Assembly: GCA_014526335.1 (NCBI GenBank)
Contig: JACTAT010000139.1
Location: 1 to 64,000, forward strand
From: Chrysaora quinquecirrha
Lineage: Eukaryota; Cnidaria; Scyphozoa; Semaeostomeae; Pelagiidae
Reading direction: 5' to 3'
Length of the DNA stretch: 64,000 bases
The position numbers and the translations under genes are program-made. Numbering within the stretch: position 1 is the first letter of the stretch; every line of letters begins with the position of its first letter. This document shows, piece by piece, positions 33,062 to 42,607 of the stretch. The notes below the pieces were generated by a model. The model worked only from the letters and a program-made list of their open reading frames with translations, was not told the DNA's origin and did not search any database.

Positions 33062-35449
33062 TCAACAACAACAACAACAATAACAACAACCACAACAGCA
33101 ACAACAATAGCGGCAACAACAACAAAATCTCTACTATATCTTAGCGCCAAATGATTGATGATAGATAATATCTCAGTTGTGTCAACCAATAAAATATTGT
33201 GTGGTTGACTTAAAAACCATGAAACCTAAGTAATTTCATATTGAAAACCAAATGACGTCACTGCTATGACAAAATAATACTTTTGGCCATAGAGATAATA
33301 AATCAGTATTTAAAACAGTGAACACAAAAGGAAAACAACTATAAATCATGATGCTAAGGAGTTTCATCTGTAGTAGGAACAGCTACTTCATGTAAATGTA
33401 ACGTATGTCTTCTTGCACGTTATGATCTTTCTATACCTTCTATCTATTTATGTTAGTACTTATACGTCATTATAACTAGAACTTTCTGCTAGAACATAGT
33501 TGCATGTATAATTTCTAACTGCGCAATAGATCATGTGACTTGTAAATACTATAACTTAGAAACTCTGTAAATAAGTAGTCAGTCAGTAAAAAGTCAGTAG
33601 AAGTCAGTAAGAAGTCAGAACACAGTCAGTACGCTGTCAGTACGAAGTATGTGTAAAGTCAGTTGATATAATCGTCTCTCAAATGTCGTCTGGCTCCGTG
33701 TGTTCTCTGCGCGCACGTAAAACTCAAGCAGCAGCTAAAGATCCTTCTGCTACGAACGATCCCGGCTACACATCCTTTGGGGGGTAATAATTTGGGTTAA
33801 GGTATGTGCAGCTTATATTAGTTGGTTTTAAGCCCTGAAATTCTCTAAACATGGGTATGATTTTAACCAAAACCCCATAAAAGAGAGTGGGAAATTGAAG
33901 AAAACTCAAAAACTTAACTTTAATTCAATCAGAAAAATGGAAAAATCACGTCAAAGATGTTCGTAGCACAATATCAAGCAATGATTTTAGATGATTTTAG
34001 CCAAATCCCAATATATCAGGGTGGGAAGTTATAAAAAACTAAAAAAAATCACTAATTTGAGTACAAATAGTTTTAGAACATAGTGCAATTTCAAGCATAA
34101 AAATGGCCCAGAAAGCCTCCTTACTCTCATATTTGGCTTGCTATTACCTGTAATAAAGGATCTGTGCCCTGTCTGTGTCTACATTATAAGTGGGTGGGTC
34201 TATAAAACCTTCAAAGCACAATCCCTGTCCCACAACAGGTTCTCTACTCCCAGAGAAGTTGTGAATGCCTTCTTAGTTTCTGTACGGTTCATTTTGCATT
34301 CACTCATTTTTTTTTATAAGAAACCCATTTATAAGAAACTCAGTACTGAGATCAATATTGGTTAAGAAACTTTCAGTACTCGACCAAAAATGGTAAGAAA
34401 CTCGCAGGTCTCAAGAATCTTTAGAATTAGAAATAAAGCATCGAGAAAACAAACTTCTGTTGTACCATAAGTGCCTATTTTGACAGAAAAAACAGCTGAT
34501 GTAAACGAGAATTGTATTGCTTCTTCTATTTGTAGAATTTAAGTGTCAATTGCCCGTTTTGGCATTTAAAAATGTTGATTCTAAGAAACTGCTAAGAAAC
34601 GTTCAGTACCAAATTTGTCCCAAAACTAAGAAACTTTGAGTACTGACCAAAAATCTTAGTTTCTTATAAAAAAAAAAAGAGTGTAGTCTAGATCAAAGGG
34701 CAATTCAATCCTTTGAATCCCATACCCACTGTTTTCTAGAAATCCATTGGAAATCCTTTTGTTTCTATCATTTTCTAAAAAGTGTTCTTCATGACCCAGT
34801 CTGCGGAGAATTGCAGTTCTCCACAGGATTTCGTGCATGCAGAAGCACATTTCTATTGTTCTTTCCTATTGTTCCGTTGTTTATCTCATGCATGCAAACA
34901 CCATACTCTGCAGACTTGCCCATGACTTGTGCCTCAAGTTGACTGTGGCCAGTTAGCAGTGTGGTCAGTTGACCTGTTACCTTGTTTATACTATCGTCAC
35001 CATGGATGAAGAAATTTTTAGACAAAAACATCCCATAAACTAAGTAAAAAATTTTACCTTTCTTCAAATATTTTCTTTTGTTGGTATTGGGGTGCTCCCA
35101 TTGAGTTGACTTGCTATTGTGACTAGAAATAAGAGAAACAGAAATGATTTAAAGTATATCCGAGCAGGGAAAAAGAAAGTGGAAAGCAGGAGGGAAGGCG
35201 GCAAAGATGAGCTACAACTACAAGGCCTGCATGCAGATGCCGGCCTAGGCCTATATATAGCCAAATCAAATCCTTTGTTTTCAAGCCAAAAGGACAAGGG
35301 TTTACTTTAATAACAAAAAACACTCACTCTATATAGTATACTTTTCCATCGTCTGTTGTTCGCATTTCCCAGCCAACAGGTAAATCATCGTCAGAGTCAG
35401 ATATCAGTGCCTCAACTTCTGGAGGCACAGATTCCAAACTGTCCGCCAT
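25223..35449 (-). CDS. WWOX: WWOX: WW domain-containing oxidoreductase
   Basis: Complete nine-exon gene. Exons 5' to 3': 35449-35328, 35122-35058, 32484-32427, 31877-31708, 30585-30479, 29565-29474, 28556-28371, 26563-26305, 25426-25223. The sum is 1,263 bases, 420 residues plus stop; human WWOX has 414. WW1 (residues about 23-54) has LPVGW and TQWEHP. WW2 (about 64-93) has LPFGW and TTYVDP, with Tyr in place of the second Trp, as in the human protein. The short-chain dehydrogenase domain has the cofactor motif TGANSGIG (132-139), CNAG and the catalytic YNQSK (Y294, K298). WWOX binds PPxY partners through WW1 and acts as a tumour suppressor and metabolic regulator; its physiological substrate is unsettled. 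It is divergent from the gene at 36738 and convergent with GLG1. Its introns hold most of arm B's repeats. Confidence 0.95.
25490..26285. repeat. ETS/FOX-like minisatellite in WWOX intron 8 (arm B)
   Basis: Array of imperfect 70-85-base units with the core ACCCGGAAGTAAACAAGGAA (for example near 25736, 25879, 26095 and 26238), near-identical to arm A. The core joins an ETS-like site (CCGGAAGT) to a forkhead-like site (GTAAACA). Confidence 0.8.
26675..26964 (-). mobile_element. tRNA-derived SINE, family 2 (WWOX intron 7)
   Basis: Family 2 SINE on the minus strand with GGTCTCTGTGGCGCAGTGGT at the head and GGGTTCGAGCCACG as B box. It corresponds to 14011-14294 in arm A. Confidence 0.8.
27300..28250. 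repeat. Two tandem copies of a 450-base block in WWOX intron 7
   Basis: Units at about 27310-27750 and 27780-28240 share AACCTAGCTCAAGG(T/C)CTA-like starts, AAAAGTTCCTTAAT and CATCTACATGTAAGTTCC or its variant. Arm A has one unit (14310-14760), consistent with duplication in B or collapse in A. Confidence 0.6.
28640..29340. repeat. Diverged tandem units in WWOX intron 6
   Basis: Two or three units with TTATTAGAACGGCTAAAT and TTGACC(A/G)AAAATGGGCGA. Similar to 15160-15790 in arm A. No coding content. Confidence 0.5.
30780..30992 (+). mobile_element. LINE reverse-transcriptase fragment in WWOX intron 4
   Basis: A short frame encodes [20 protein letters not shown] followed by [13 protein letters not shown], the conserved block preceding the catalytic YADD-type motif of non-LTR reverse transcriptases. 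The frame stops before the active site, so this is a dead fragment. It is absent from arm A. Confidence 0.8.
31131..31610. mobile_element. Complete fold-back element, GTGGTGGATAATCACTACT (arm B)
   Basis: Termini CACGCTAGCGAATCTATAAT and its reverse complement at the right end, flanked on both sides by ATCTA, a likely target duplication. Almost the whole 480 bases is two inverted arms, each with internal direct repeats of TACTGTGGTGGATAATCACT. No coding capacity. It lies in WWOX intron 4. Confidence 0.85.
31940..32425. repeat. (CAT)n microsatellite (arm B)
   Basis: Long interrupted CAT/ATG tract in WWOX intron 3, ending next to exon 3. The open poly-His, poly-Ile and poly-Met frames across it are artefacts. 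Confidence 0.95.
32700..32785 (-). mobile_element. SINE family 1 fragment
   Basis: The tRNA-like head only: on the minus strand GTTGTGGTCTAGTCCAGTTG and GGGTTCAAGTCCCGG. The tail is missing or diverged. Confidence 0.5.
32908..33125. repeat. (ACA)n microsatellite
   Basis: Interrupted ACA/CAA trinucleotide tract with a few CATs, in WWOX intron 2. Poly-Thr and poly-Leu frames are artefacts. Confidence 0.95.
33180..34300. other. WWOX intron 2, mostly unclassified
   Basis: No exon is visible. The stretch 33560-33660 has several short AGTCAGTA repeats, and 33390-33770 has the look of an LTR (begins TG, ends CA, promoter-like middle), but I find no matching target duplication. Confidence 0.3.
34308..34679. 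repeat. Inverted-repeat element, TTTTTTATAAGAAAC ends
   Basis: The left end is TTTTTTTTATAAGAAACCCA and the right end is GTTTCTTATAAAAAAAA. The inside is rich in TAAGAAACT and CAGTACT motifs. Related sequence lies at 36063-36340 and in pieces near 39640-39680 and 40030-40070. A non-autonomous transposon is likely. Confidence 0.6.
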
Positions 35450-36737
35450 TTTTATTTTCGTTTTCGCCAAGGCCACACGCTCCTGCGCAGACGCTCCTTC
35501 GTTGCGTCCACTACTCTATTTTCTGTGCTGCAGTTCTTTTTCAATTAATATTTTTACACCAATTTTGTTTGCTTTAACACACGCCCACCACTTTAACTTC
35601 AACCTTGTTCACTATTTTGCACTTTCATGAGAAAACTACTTTCAGAAGTGTACTTGAACTATCAGAATTACTCCCAATGTGGTCCTTACTGTAATACTGA
35701 GCATAGTGTATTGAAACAACAAGGTTTAGCAAAGGGTAATCAGATTATTTAGATTCACTCATTCCAAGCCTCCCAAAGGAAATATACATTTTCACAGAGG
35801 AAATATTTTAAATTAGTTTATTAGGTTTAATTCACATTTCTTTCTTGTAGAGGAACAATAATAGTTTGTAAAAAACAAGTGCGGCTTAATTGGATTTTAC
35901 CCCCGTCTTTAACTCCAAGTTTTGCGTACGTCTTTGGTTGTCTTTGGTGATTTCATGCCCCTGTTCGACGTTCGTGCCCACTTCATTTCATTTTCATTGC
36001 ATTATAGAGACTTGCTACATACATACAGAATGTAGTCTACTTTCACAACAAAATATACATTAATTTTTTTATAAGAAACCGACTATAAGAAACTATATGC
36101 CCGTTTCTAAAAAATCAATTCAGCTTTCTATTTTCTAATGTGCATTTGTAATGTTGACCCAAAAATAGTCCCTAAAAACACGGAAAATGGAAAATGTCCA
36201 TATTTTGACCGCTAAGAACATGATACTTCATGTTAAACCATTATTTCACGAAGTTTACCAAGTTTCAATTTAAGTTAAGAAACTCTGCAAGAAACTTTCA
36301 ATTGTGCTCAAAGTTAAGAAACCCTACTAGATGGCTCAGAGCAGTTTTTTACAAAAAATGCACCTTTAAATTCTAATCATTATTAGCAGCAAAGAGACTT
36401 GAAAGGGTTGAACGACTTGAGGACGAAGGACGAAGGACTTCCAGAAGGACGAAGCAAAAGACGGGGGACAACGATGACTTGAAATGATTTTTCTGCATTT
36501 CACTTCACACATTTGGCACTTGTTTTGAAACTGCTACGCCTACGCTCCAACAGAGATACTTTTGCCACTGCTCAACACCAGAGTGCGAAGCACGACAGCA
36601 AGATCACAAAAGGTTTGAAGAGCAACTCTTGGTAACTGATCAATCAACAGGGTCACAAATTGCATAAATTTGTTAAAAAAACTAGTACGGTTTCGATTTT
36701 CAGTGGCTTGTACGTTCTGAGTTGGAGGAGCACGAAA
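35450..36737. promoter_or_regulatory. Divergent promoter interval, WWOX and unknown gene 1
   Basis: WWOX starts at 35449 going left and the next gene at 36738 going right, so this 1.3 kb should contain both promoters. The first 100 bases beside WWOX are richer in CpG than the surroundings (TTTTCGTTTTCGCC, GCGCAGACG). A related copy of the TTTTTTATAAGAAAC repeat lies at 36063-36340, which may separate two core promoters. Confidence 0.45.
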
Positions 36738-38156
36738 ATGTTTCCCGAGGAGACGAGACAAGAAAACATCGATATTAGACTTCGAAAAAACAGCTACGAA
36801 ACGCTGGAAAGGCAGAGGAAATCTTGCGAACGGGATTTAGATGTACATGTGCGTAATCTCAAGTTGGAAAAAGATAGAAATATTCGTGCGTATAACATGA
36901 AGATAAAGGAAACTTTAAAACACTATAATCAGATGAAAGCGAAGTCACAAGCTGTTGATTTTATAGTAAAATCTGAAGAAAATTCGATTGGGGGTCTTGG
37001 AGCAGAGCTGGACATGGGGGATTTAGAGATTGGAGGTATAAGAGGCAAGCCCCGCTCAAAATCAGAGGACGATGATGTCGACAATGGTGGTGGAGATTTT
37101 GTGTTATTGAAAGAACATGCAGACGAAGCTGAAATGACGATAGGATTCATGGGAAGAAGGCGAAGTATATCTGCTGGTTGCACAGCGAGTCATTGTAGAG
37201 AACTCAGGGCGTTGTTGTCGAAGGAAAACTCTCTGGGCGACGAGGGCGATAAAGACGCCAGAGATGGGGTTAACAGTTTGCTTATTCGACGAGAACTAGG
37301 GAGTGAAGGATCCCTATCTTCGTGTATGAAAAAGTCGTCTTGTGAAGATATAGGCCTAAGTGGGTCAGATAACACAGAGTCAGACAGACGAGGCTTGTTG
37401 AGGTCTAGGAAGGCAAGGAGTGTTTCTTTTAATGGCGCTGTAAATTTTAACGTAGCAGATTATAGTTCTTCTACAAAAACGTCGATTACTAAGCTCTCCT
37501 TTGAGGAAGATGGTGTGACTAAGGGTGAGGATATAGAGATTTACAATGTAGCTGTGGAGAGCTCCAAAGCACAGGTGCAAAGAAAGCACTCAAAGGAAGA
37601 TATGTCTTACTTGCCTTCTATAAGCAAGGAAGAAGACGCTGAGAAGAGTGTACTGCGGAGGGGGAGAAGGAGAAGTATCTCTTTTGACGAAGCTATTACG
37701 ACCAATGTCACAAAATCTCTCAATGGACCAAATTCGTCTAACAATCTCAGTGACGCCGTGGCTCAAAGTGGAAACAAGAGTCAGAACATTAGAAAGACGG
37801 TTTCTGGTGACAATTTAGTCCTTGTTGAGACTGTGGAACAGTATGTGTCTCGCGAAAATCTCAAACCATCGCAGAAACTGGAACTGCCGCGAATTACTGC
37901 AACAGGTTCGAACAGCCTCGTGAAAATTAATCCACAACAGCGAAATACCCAAAGACGAAGGGCGATTTCTGTTGGTTCAACAGCTGATTTTGATTCAAAG
38001 GTGCGAAATATGAGGAAACTCTCCCTGAGCCAGGGGGGCCAGGGCCACCAAGCCCACCCTGAGCTAATTCTTGAGAACACTGCTAAGGGAAATTCCGAGG
38101 GGTCTACATTGGCTGAGGATTTTCAAAGAATGAAGAACTGTCGATATCTGAGATGA
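36738..38156 (+). CDS. Unknown intronless gene with repeated RRxSIS motifs
   Basis: A single open frame; translation from the ATG at 36738 gives 472 residues, and an in-frame ATG at 36660 would add 26. The ATG at 36738 is preferred because charged coiled-coil-like sequence begins there (about residues 10-65, rich in E, R, K and L). The remainder is polar, serine-rich and probably disordered. Four basic-serine motifs stand out: RRRSISAG (about 139), RKARSVSFNG (about 224), RRRRSISFDE (about 310) and RRRAISVGST (about 407). These match basophilic kinase (PKA/Akt-like) sites and could bind 14-3-3 when phosphorylated. I recognise no known family. Long frame, codon use and repeated motifs argue that it is real. 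It lies head to head with WWOX. Confidence 0.8.
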   Translation: MFPEETRQENIDIRLRKNSYETLERQRKSCERDLDVHVRNLKLEKDRNIRAYNMKIKETLKHYNQMKAKSQAVDFIVKSEENSIGGLGAELDMGDLEIGGIRGKPRSKSEDDDVDNGGGDFVLLKEHADEAEMTIGFMGRRRSISAGCTASHCRELRALLSKENSLGDEGDKDARDGVNSLLIRRELGSEGSLSSCMKKSSCEDIGLSGSDNTESDRRGLLRSRKARSVSFNGAVNFNVADYSSSTKTSITKLSFEEDGVTKGEDIEIYNVAVESSKAQVQRKHSKEDMSYLPSISKEEDAEKSVLRRGRRRSISFDEAITTNVTKSLNGPNSSNNLSDAVAQSGNKSQNIRKTVSGDNLVLVETVEQYVSRENLKPSQKLELPRITATGSNSLVKINPQQRNTQRRRAISVGSTADFDSKVRNMRKLSLSQGGQGHQAHPELILENTAKGNSEGSTLAEDFQRMKNCRYLR

Positions 38157-38179
38157 AGTTTTTTTTATTTTCGCATGTT

Positions 38180-38370
38180 CAGTGTGTGCAGTGCATTTTC
38201 TGTAAATACATCTTTTCAATGAAAGCCTGGTTCTGGTGAGGGATTTTTCACTTCATCTCGTCTCATATTTCTGCATGGTTCAAGTCTTGATTCCCCTGTG
38301 CACGACTAGACTTACTACAGGAGTCGAAGTTTTCGCGCCGTTCACCTCAATTCAATTCATTAAAAAAACG
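38180..38370 (+). repeat. Dispersed repeat shared with 23000-23190
   Basis: Contains GCATTTTCTGTAAATACATC, CACTTCATCTCGTCTCATAT and a GACTTACTACAGGAGTC stem-loop, and ends in a CAATTCAATTCATT tract. It lies just past the stop codon of unknown gene 1, so it may form its 3' UTR. Confidence 0.6.
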
Positions 38371-38486
38371 TAAAATCAAAGAAAGTTGTTGTTGTTGCGT
38401 GGGGGGCTAGGAGCGAATCTACGACTTTTTTAGTGAGTCTAGTGCACGACTTTGCTGGACAACGATTGAAAGAAACGTGCAGGCCC

Positions 38487-38715
38487 TGACCAAACGATCA
38501 GGCATTGTTTGTCAAGCATTTGAAATTTGCTACTCAAGCAATGTTTGAACGTTTCGCCACGTCACAAAACATTGCTTGACAAGCAGAATTCGCTGGGCAA
38601 TGTTTTCAAAAAAGTTAAAAAACATTTTTTGCTTGATGCGAGCGCGACATGGCCAAATTGTCAAACTTTTACATGACATGCAAGCTTCAAATGTTTGACA
38701 AACAGTGTTTGATCG
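38487..38715. repeat. CAATGTTTG-type palindromic MITE
   Basis: Starts CCTGACCAAACGATCAGGCA and ends AAACAGTGTTTGATCG, with alternating CAAACATT and AATGTTTG segments. Confidence 0.75.
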
Positions 38716-38819
38716 TAAGATAAGTTTCGAAATATCTAGAAAACATCGAAGAAATCCCTATATAAATCTTTGTACATCTCAATAAATCCCACCAAAAAGA
38801 CAAAGAAATTTATAAATCC

Positions 38820-39600
38820 CACAAATACTGCGCGCCATCTTTAGAAGTGATACGTGCACCCCTCAGGTTTTGGAAGTTTTCGACAAAATTTTGAAACATC
38901 ATGAAGATATGACTGCGAAACTATTAACGCTCGTGCTCGTGACCAAATCTCTTTTCATCTTAGCGGTCAGTTTCCAGGGTTGCCGGAGGCACGGGAGCAG
39001 CGGGGGCAGCTGCCCCTCCTGCCCTGATGCTACAGGGGCAGCGGGGGCAGCGCAGTGCCCTCCTCGTAATCTTTGAAATGCTTTTCGCTTCATTATGAGT
39101 TGAGTTGTTCAATGCCTTTACCAGCATTGACAAACTTTAAATTCGTCTGCAAGGGCTCCATTCGGACGAGGAGTTTCACTGTCTTTTCTGCGATAGAAAT
39201 CTATCAGGAATCAAAAAGAGCTGTGAAACAAGCAGTGCCAAAAAGAAGAGAGCCACTCCAAGAAGCCTTGAAGATATTCATTCACAGGCTTCCATCAAGA
39301 GACTTTTTCGAATTAATTGATGCCGTACAACGGCGATAAATAGTCGTTTTGACCAGGACGACCTCAGATACCTAAGAGCTATAGAAAGTGCTTGATAAGT
39401 GCGGGAAACAAGGAAGACTTCGGAGATTCCAAGAAAAACTGGCCCAATTTTCTCGCTTGATTAAATTAGATTTGCTCGCAGAAGAGCTGCAAGAATTACC
39501 GATTCAAATAGAAATCTACAAAAAGGAAGCCTCTGTATACCTATCAGGAGAGCTGCAAAGGAAACAGTAGCCTTTGAAATGCCCTTTCTTAGCCGCTGCA
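38820..39600 (+). other. Unexplained partly GC-rich segment with short open frames
   Basis: Three consecutive plus-strand frames (38870-39076, 39073-39339, 39388-39570) cover most of this segment, separated by stops. The middle part has GGGAGCAGCGGGGGCAGCTG and its inverted relatives. Pieces such as PLQEALKIFIHRLPSRDFFE and KLAQFSRLIKLDLLAEELQE look protein-like, but I recognise no family. A decayed transposon gene or an undetected multi-exon gene are both possible. Confidence 0.25.
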
Positions 39601-39976
39601 CCCGCCGCCCCGAATTGCTTCCGGCGCCCCTATCAGTTTCTAAGAAATAAGAAATTCTTATGGACGGTTTCTTATAAAAACTGCATGCATTTGTGCATTT
39701 GCACAAAATTTTCTTTGAAATACTCTTTGAATAAGGTAAGGTATCAAAAACTGAACTTCCGCTTTTCAAGTCAACGAAAGAGGATATTGTCATTGTCACA
39801 TGATTTCCAAGAACGAGAACATTGGGTTTAAATTCTGGACTATTTCGCAACAACTGCATCATAGGACACAGACTGCATTTTCAGTGGACAGTATTCTAGC
39901 TTATTGAACAAGAAAGATCGTTAAATTCATTTTATAATTGTTGGAATATCGTGAAATCAATAAAGTTGCCCTAACC

Positions 39977-42270
39977 ATGTCTTTCTGTGGTTGTCCTTGG
40001 TTTAGCACACACAGAAAACCTGATGAGGTAATATTCTTATAAACAATATTCTTATAAAAAAAGAGTGTAATTTATTTCCAATTTTACATGCTCAAGCTTC
40101 TATTTAGAATTTTTAGTTTCTTAAAAGCTTCTGAAGCCTAGTCATAGTCGATACAAAAGTGCTGAAATTTATTTTATAAGAAAATAATTTCCGCGCAAAA
40201 TTCTTCGTACAAAAAAGGATATACAAAGCAAAGGTTTCCAGCACAGTGAAGAGTTTCCTAAGTTACGAAAAATAAAACTTTACCAGTTTATCAAAACTCA
40301 CAGAGGAGCCTTCCAGTTCTGAGTCGCGAGAATTGAAAAAATAAATATGATCATTAAAAACAGCATTACTTGCTTTACAAAAGGGAAATAGTTTCTTAAA
40401 TTCTAACAGGCGCTTCCGCAAAAGATGGCCACCGTTTCTGCCTATTGTTTAGACTCACTACACGAGTCTCTAGTTTACGCTCCCCTTATTTTGATTTGTC
40501 ACTCCACACTGAGCGATTGTAGAAAACAACAACAACAACATCGAGCGAAGTAGTGGGACTTATGGAGTGAGTCTATCTATAGTTTTCATTAAGGATTTTC
40601 GAAAGGAATTCTGGGAATAATTTCCTTAGTTACGTTTTTTACATAGCTGTAGATGTTGAATTTGGAGCTAAGGAAATTATTCCCAGAATTCCCTTCGAAA
40701 AACCTTAAGAAAAACAAGGGATTGATAGAAACGGCCGCCATCTTTTGCGGAAACCTCTATTGACTTTTGATATCTTCCGGTAGAGTTTCTTGATAATGAT
40801 GTCCCCTAACCCTAACCCGAACCCTAATTCGTTTTCCAGGACAATGCTGATTCTTTGGAATCGCCGTTGGTCACGGATGGAGCGCCGTCAAAAGCTATCA
40901 ACTTCGTCATACTTTATATCCCTGAGGTTGATGCTATATTCAACGACTTTCAAGAGGCACTGAACCCGTTCGTCGAGAACAGGATCGCACTGGAGGATGC
41001 GCAGAAGTCATTCAAGGCTGCGGTGCAGAGTATTCAGACAATACACCCAAAAGCGGCTTTCAGGGATTATGTTAGAGCGTTGAAGACTTCACTGTCTCAG
41101 AGTGGAGTCTGGGCGAAAATAGATCAAGGAGCGGTGCGGTTTCAAGGAGAAGTCGCGCGGATAACTGATGCAGAGAAGAAGTGCGTAGAGGCGGTAGAGC
41201 AGATTCTATCAACGGCAGAAAAACTGTACGATATGGTGCCTAGGATCACCGGAGCAAGCGAAGACGCGGTAAGAAGGGCTGAAAATTTGGATATAAAAGC
41301 AATTGTGCAGAGAGAGTGCAGCGGAATAAAGGAAAGTTTGAAAACGGCGAAGAAGTTCAAAGATAATTTGAAAATGATGAAGAAAGCGCCAAAAATTGTT
41401 ACAGATTTCTGCAAAGAAGTGGAGAAAATCGTTGAAGAGCTGAAGAAGGGGTTTTCCGCTGCAACGGAGGAAGAGCACCAAGGTTCCGGCAGTGGACAAG
41501 AACAGCGGAAAGGATCTAAAGGCAGAGCAGAGGCAAGAAAAGAGCCTGATGAGAAAGCGGAGAAGCGGAATGAGGAAAACGGGCCTAAAGATGAAGAAGA
41601 CGGGAAAAATAAAGCCAAAAAAGATGGCAAAGAGAAAGGAAATGACGAAAAATCAAAGAAAGAAAATTTCCATAAAAAATTGAGCTTCGAGAAGATTGGC
41701 CTACCGGATATCGACCAACTGTTCAACAATTTCGCGTCGACAATAAATCCGTTTGTCACAAGCCGCGAGAAGATGCAGAAAGCGCGCGAAAAGTTCGAAG
41801 CGGTATTCAAAATGATTTCTGAATTTGATGGGGAAAAGGAGTTCAAGGCCTATTTGAAAGAATTGAAGAAGAAAGCAGAGCAAGGTGGAATCCATATTTA
41901 CGTTGAAGTTGTCGATGATACGAGAATTGAAGTCAAATCAATAACAGGAGTGCCCGTTCCTAAACCATTCCGTGATGTTATTGAATGCCTCAATGCAGTT
42001 AATTCCTGCGCTATTCAACTGCTTGATCTCGAGCCCGAGATTCAAAGAGGTATTGAGTTGGTTCTGAATGACATCCTGAATATCAAGCCAGAGAGTGACC
42101 TTCGTCGGGTTTTAAAGTTGCGAGAGTTGCCAAAGCTTCCAGGAAAAATAAAGAAATTCAACAACAACAGGAAAACAGCTCAGGAAGCTCCAGAAGTTGT
42201 CTCAGATTTCTTCAAGTACATCAAGCAGATTATTGCGGACATTAAAGACTTCATCCAAGAAGAGAAATAA
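39977..42270 (+). CDS. Unknown two-exon gene with an internal domain duplication
   Basis: Exon 1 (39977-40027) encodes MSFCGCPWFSTHRKPDE and ends at a GTAATA donor. Exon 2 (40840-42270) follows an acceptor CGTTTTCCAG in the same phase, giving 493 residues. The two cysteines near the start could be palmitoylated. Two copies of a helical domain of about 190 residues lie at about 36-230 and 300-493. They align at PEVDAIFNDF / PDIDQLFNNF and ALNPFVENR / TINPFVTSR, and again at KIVTDFCKEVEKI / EVVSDFFKYIKQI. A K/E/D-rich linker of about 70 residues joins them. No catalytic motif or membrane segment is seen. I do not recognise the family. Exon 2 certainly looks coding; exon 1 is inferred from splice sites and phase. 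Confidence 0.75.
40412..40755. repeat. Nested inverted-repeat element in unknown gene 2 intron
   Basis: The outer arms are CTTCCGCAAAAGATGGCC at the left and GGCCGCCATCTTTTGCGGAA at the right. The inner arms are GGAATTCTGGGAATAATTTC and GAAATTATTCCCAGAATTCC (about 40588-40705). The left interior carries a TAGACTCACTACACGAGTCT stem-loop. It may be two nested transposons or one fold-back element. Confidence 0.65.
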
Positions 42271-42607
42271 GTTACTTTTATAGTTTGAGAGTCTGACAGA
42301 CAGAAAAACTGAAAAACATCTATTGCTTATTGCTTATTTATTAGCACCAATGGCGTGGTTAAAGTCACATGATTAAGTGAATTAAAATGTCGAACTTGTA
42401 AAAGTCACGTGACGGTAAGATGGTCAATGTCACGTGATGCAAGAACTTGAAAGACAGTGTGATGTTTGATAAACCTATCGCCTCATGTAATGTAATTTTT
42501 GAATGTCACTAAAGATTGAAACTATTGATTAATTTCCAGAAAATTTCTTTTTGTAGTACAAGAGCAGTGTATTGCAGACTTTTGCTTTCTTTATATTCTG
42601 TAAGTCC

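Noticed and set aside
32789..33189. Thr-rich, Leu-rich and Val-rich frames
   Set aside because: Artefacts of the (ACA)n microsatellite in a WWOX intron.
33390..33770. Solo LTR in WWOX intron 2
   Set aside because: It begins TG and ends CA with promoter-like content, but I could not find a matching flanking duplication or a second copy.
41142..41846. A 234-codon minus-strand frame, Ser/Phe-rich
   Set aside because: It is the antisense shadow of unknown gene 2, whose plus-strand frame is longer and has an internal repeat.
40855..42270. A TTG start for unknown gene 2
   Set aside because: A clear acceptor lies at 40838-40839 in the same phase as an upstream ATG exon at 39977-40027, so splicing is the better explanation.
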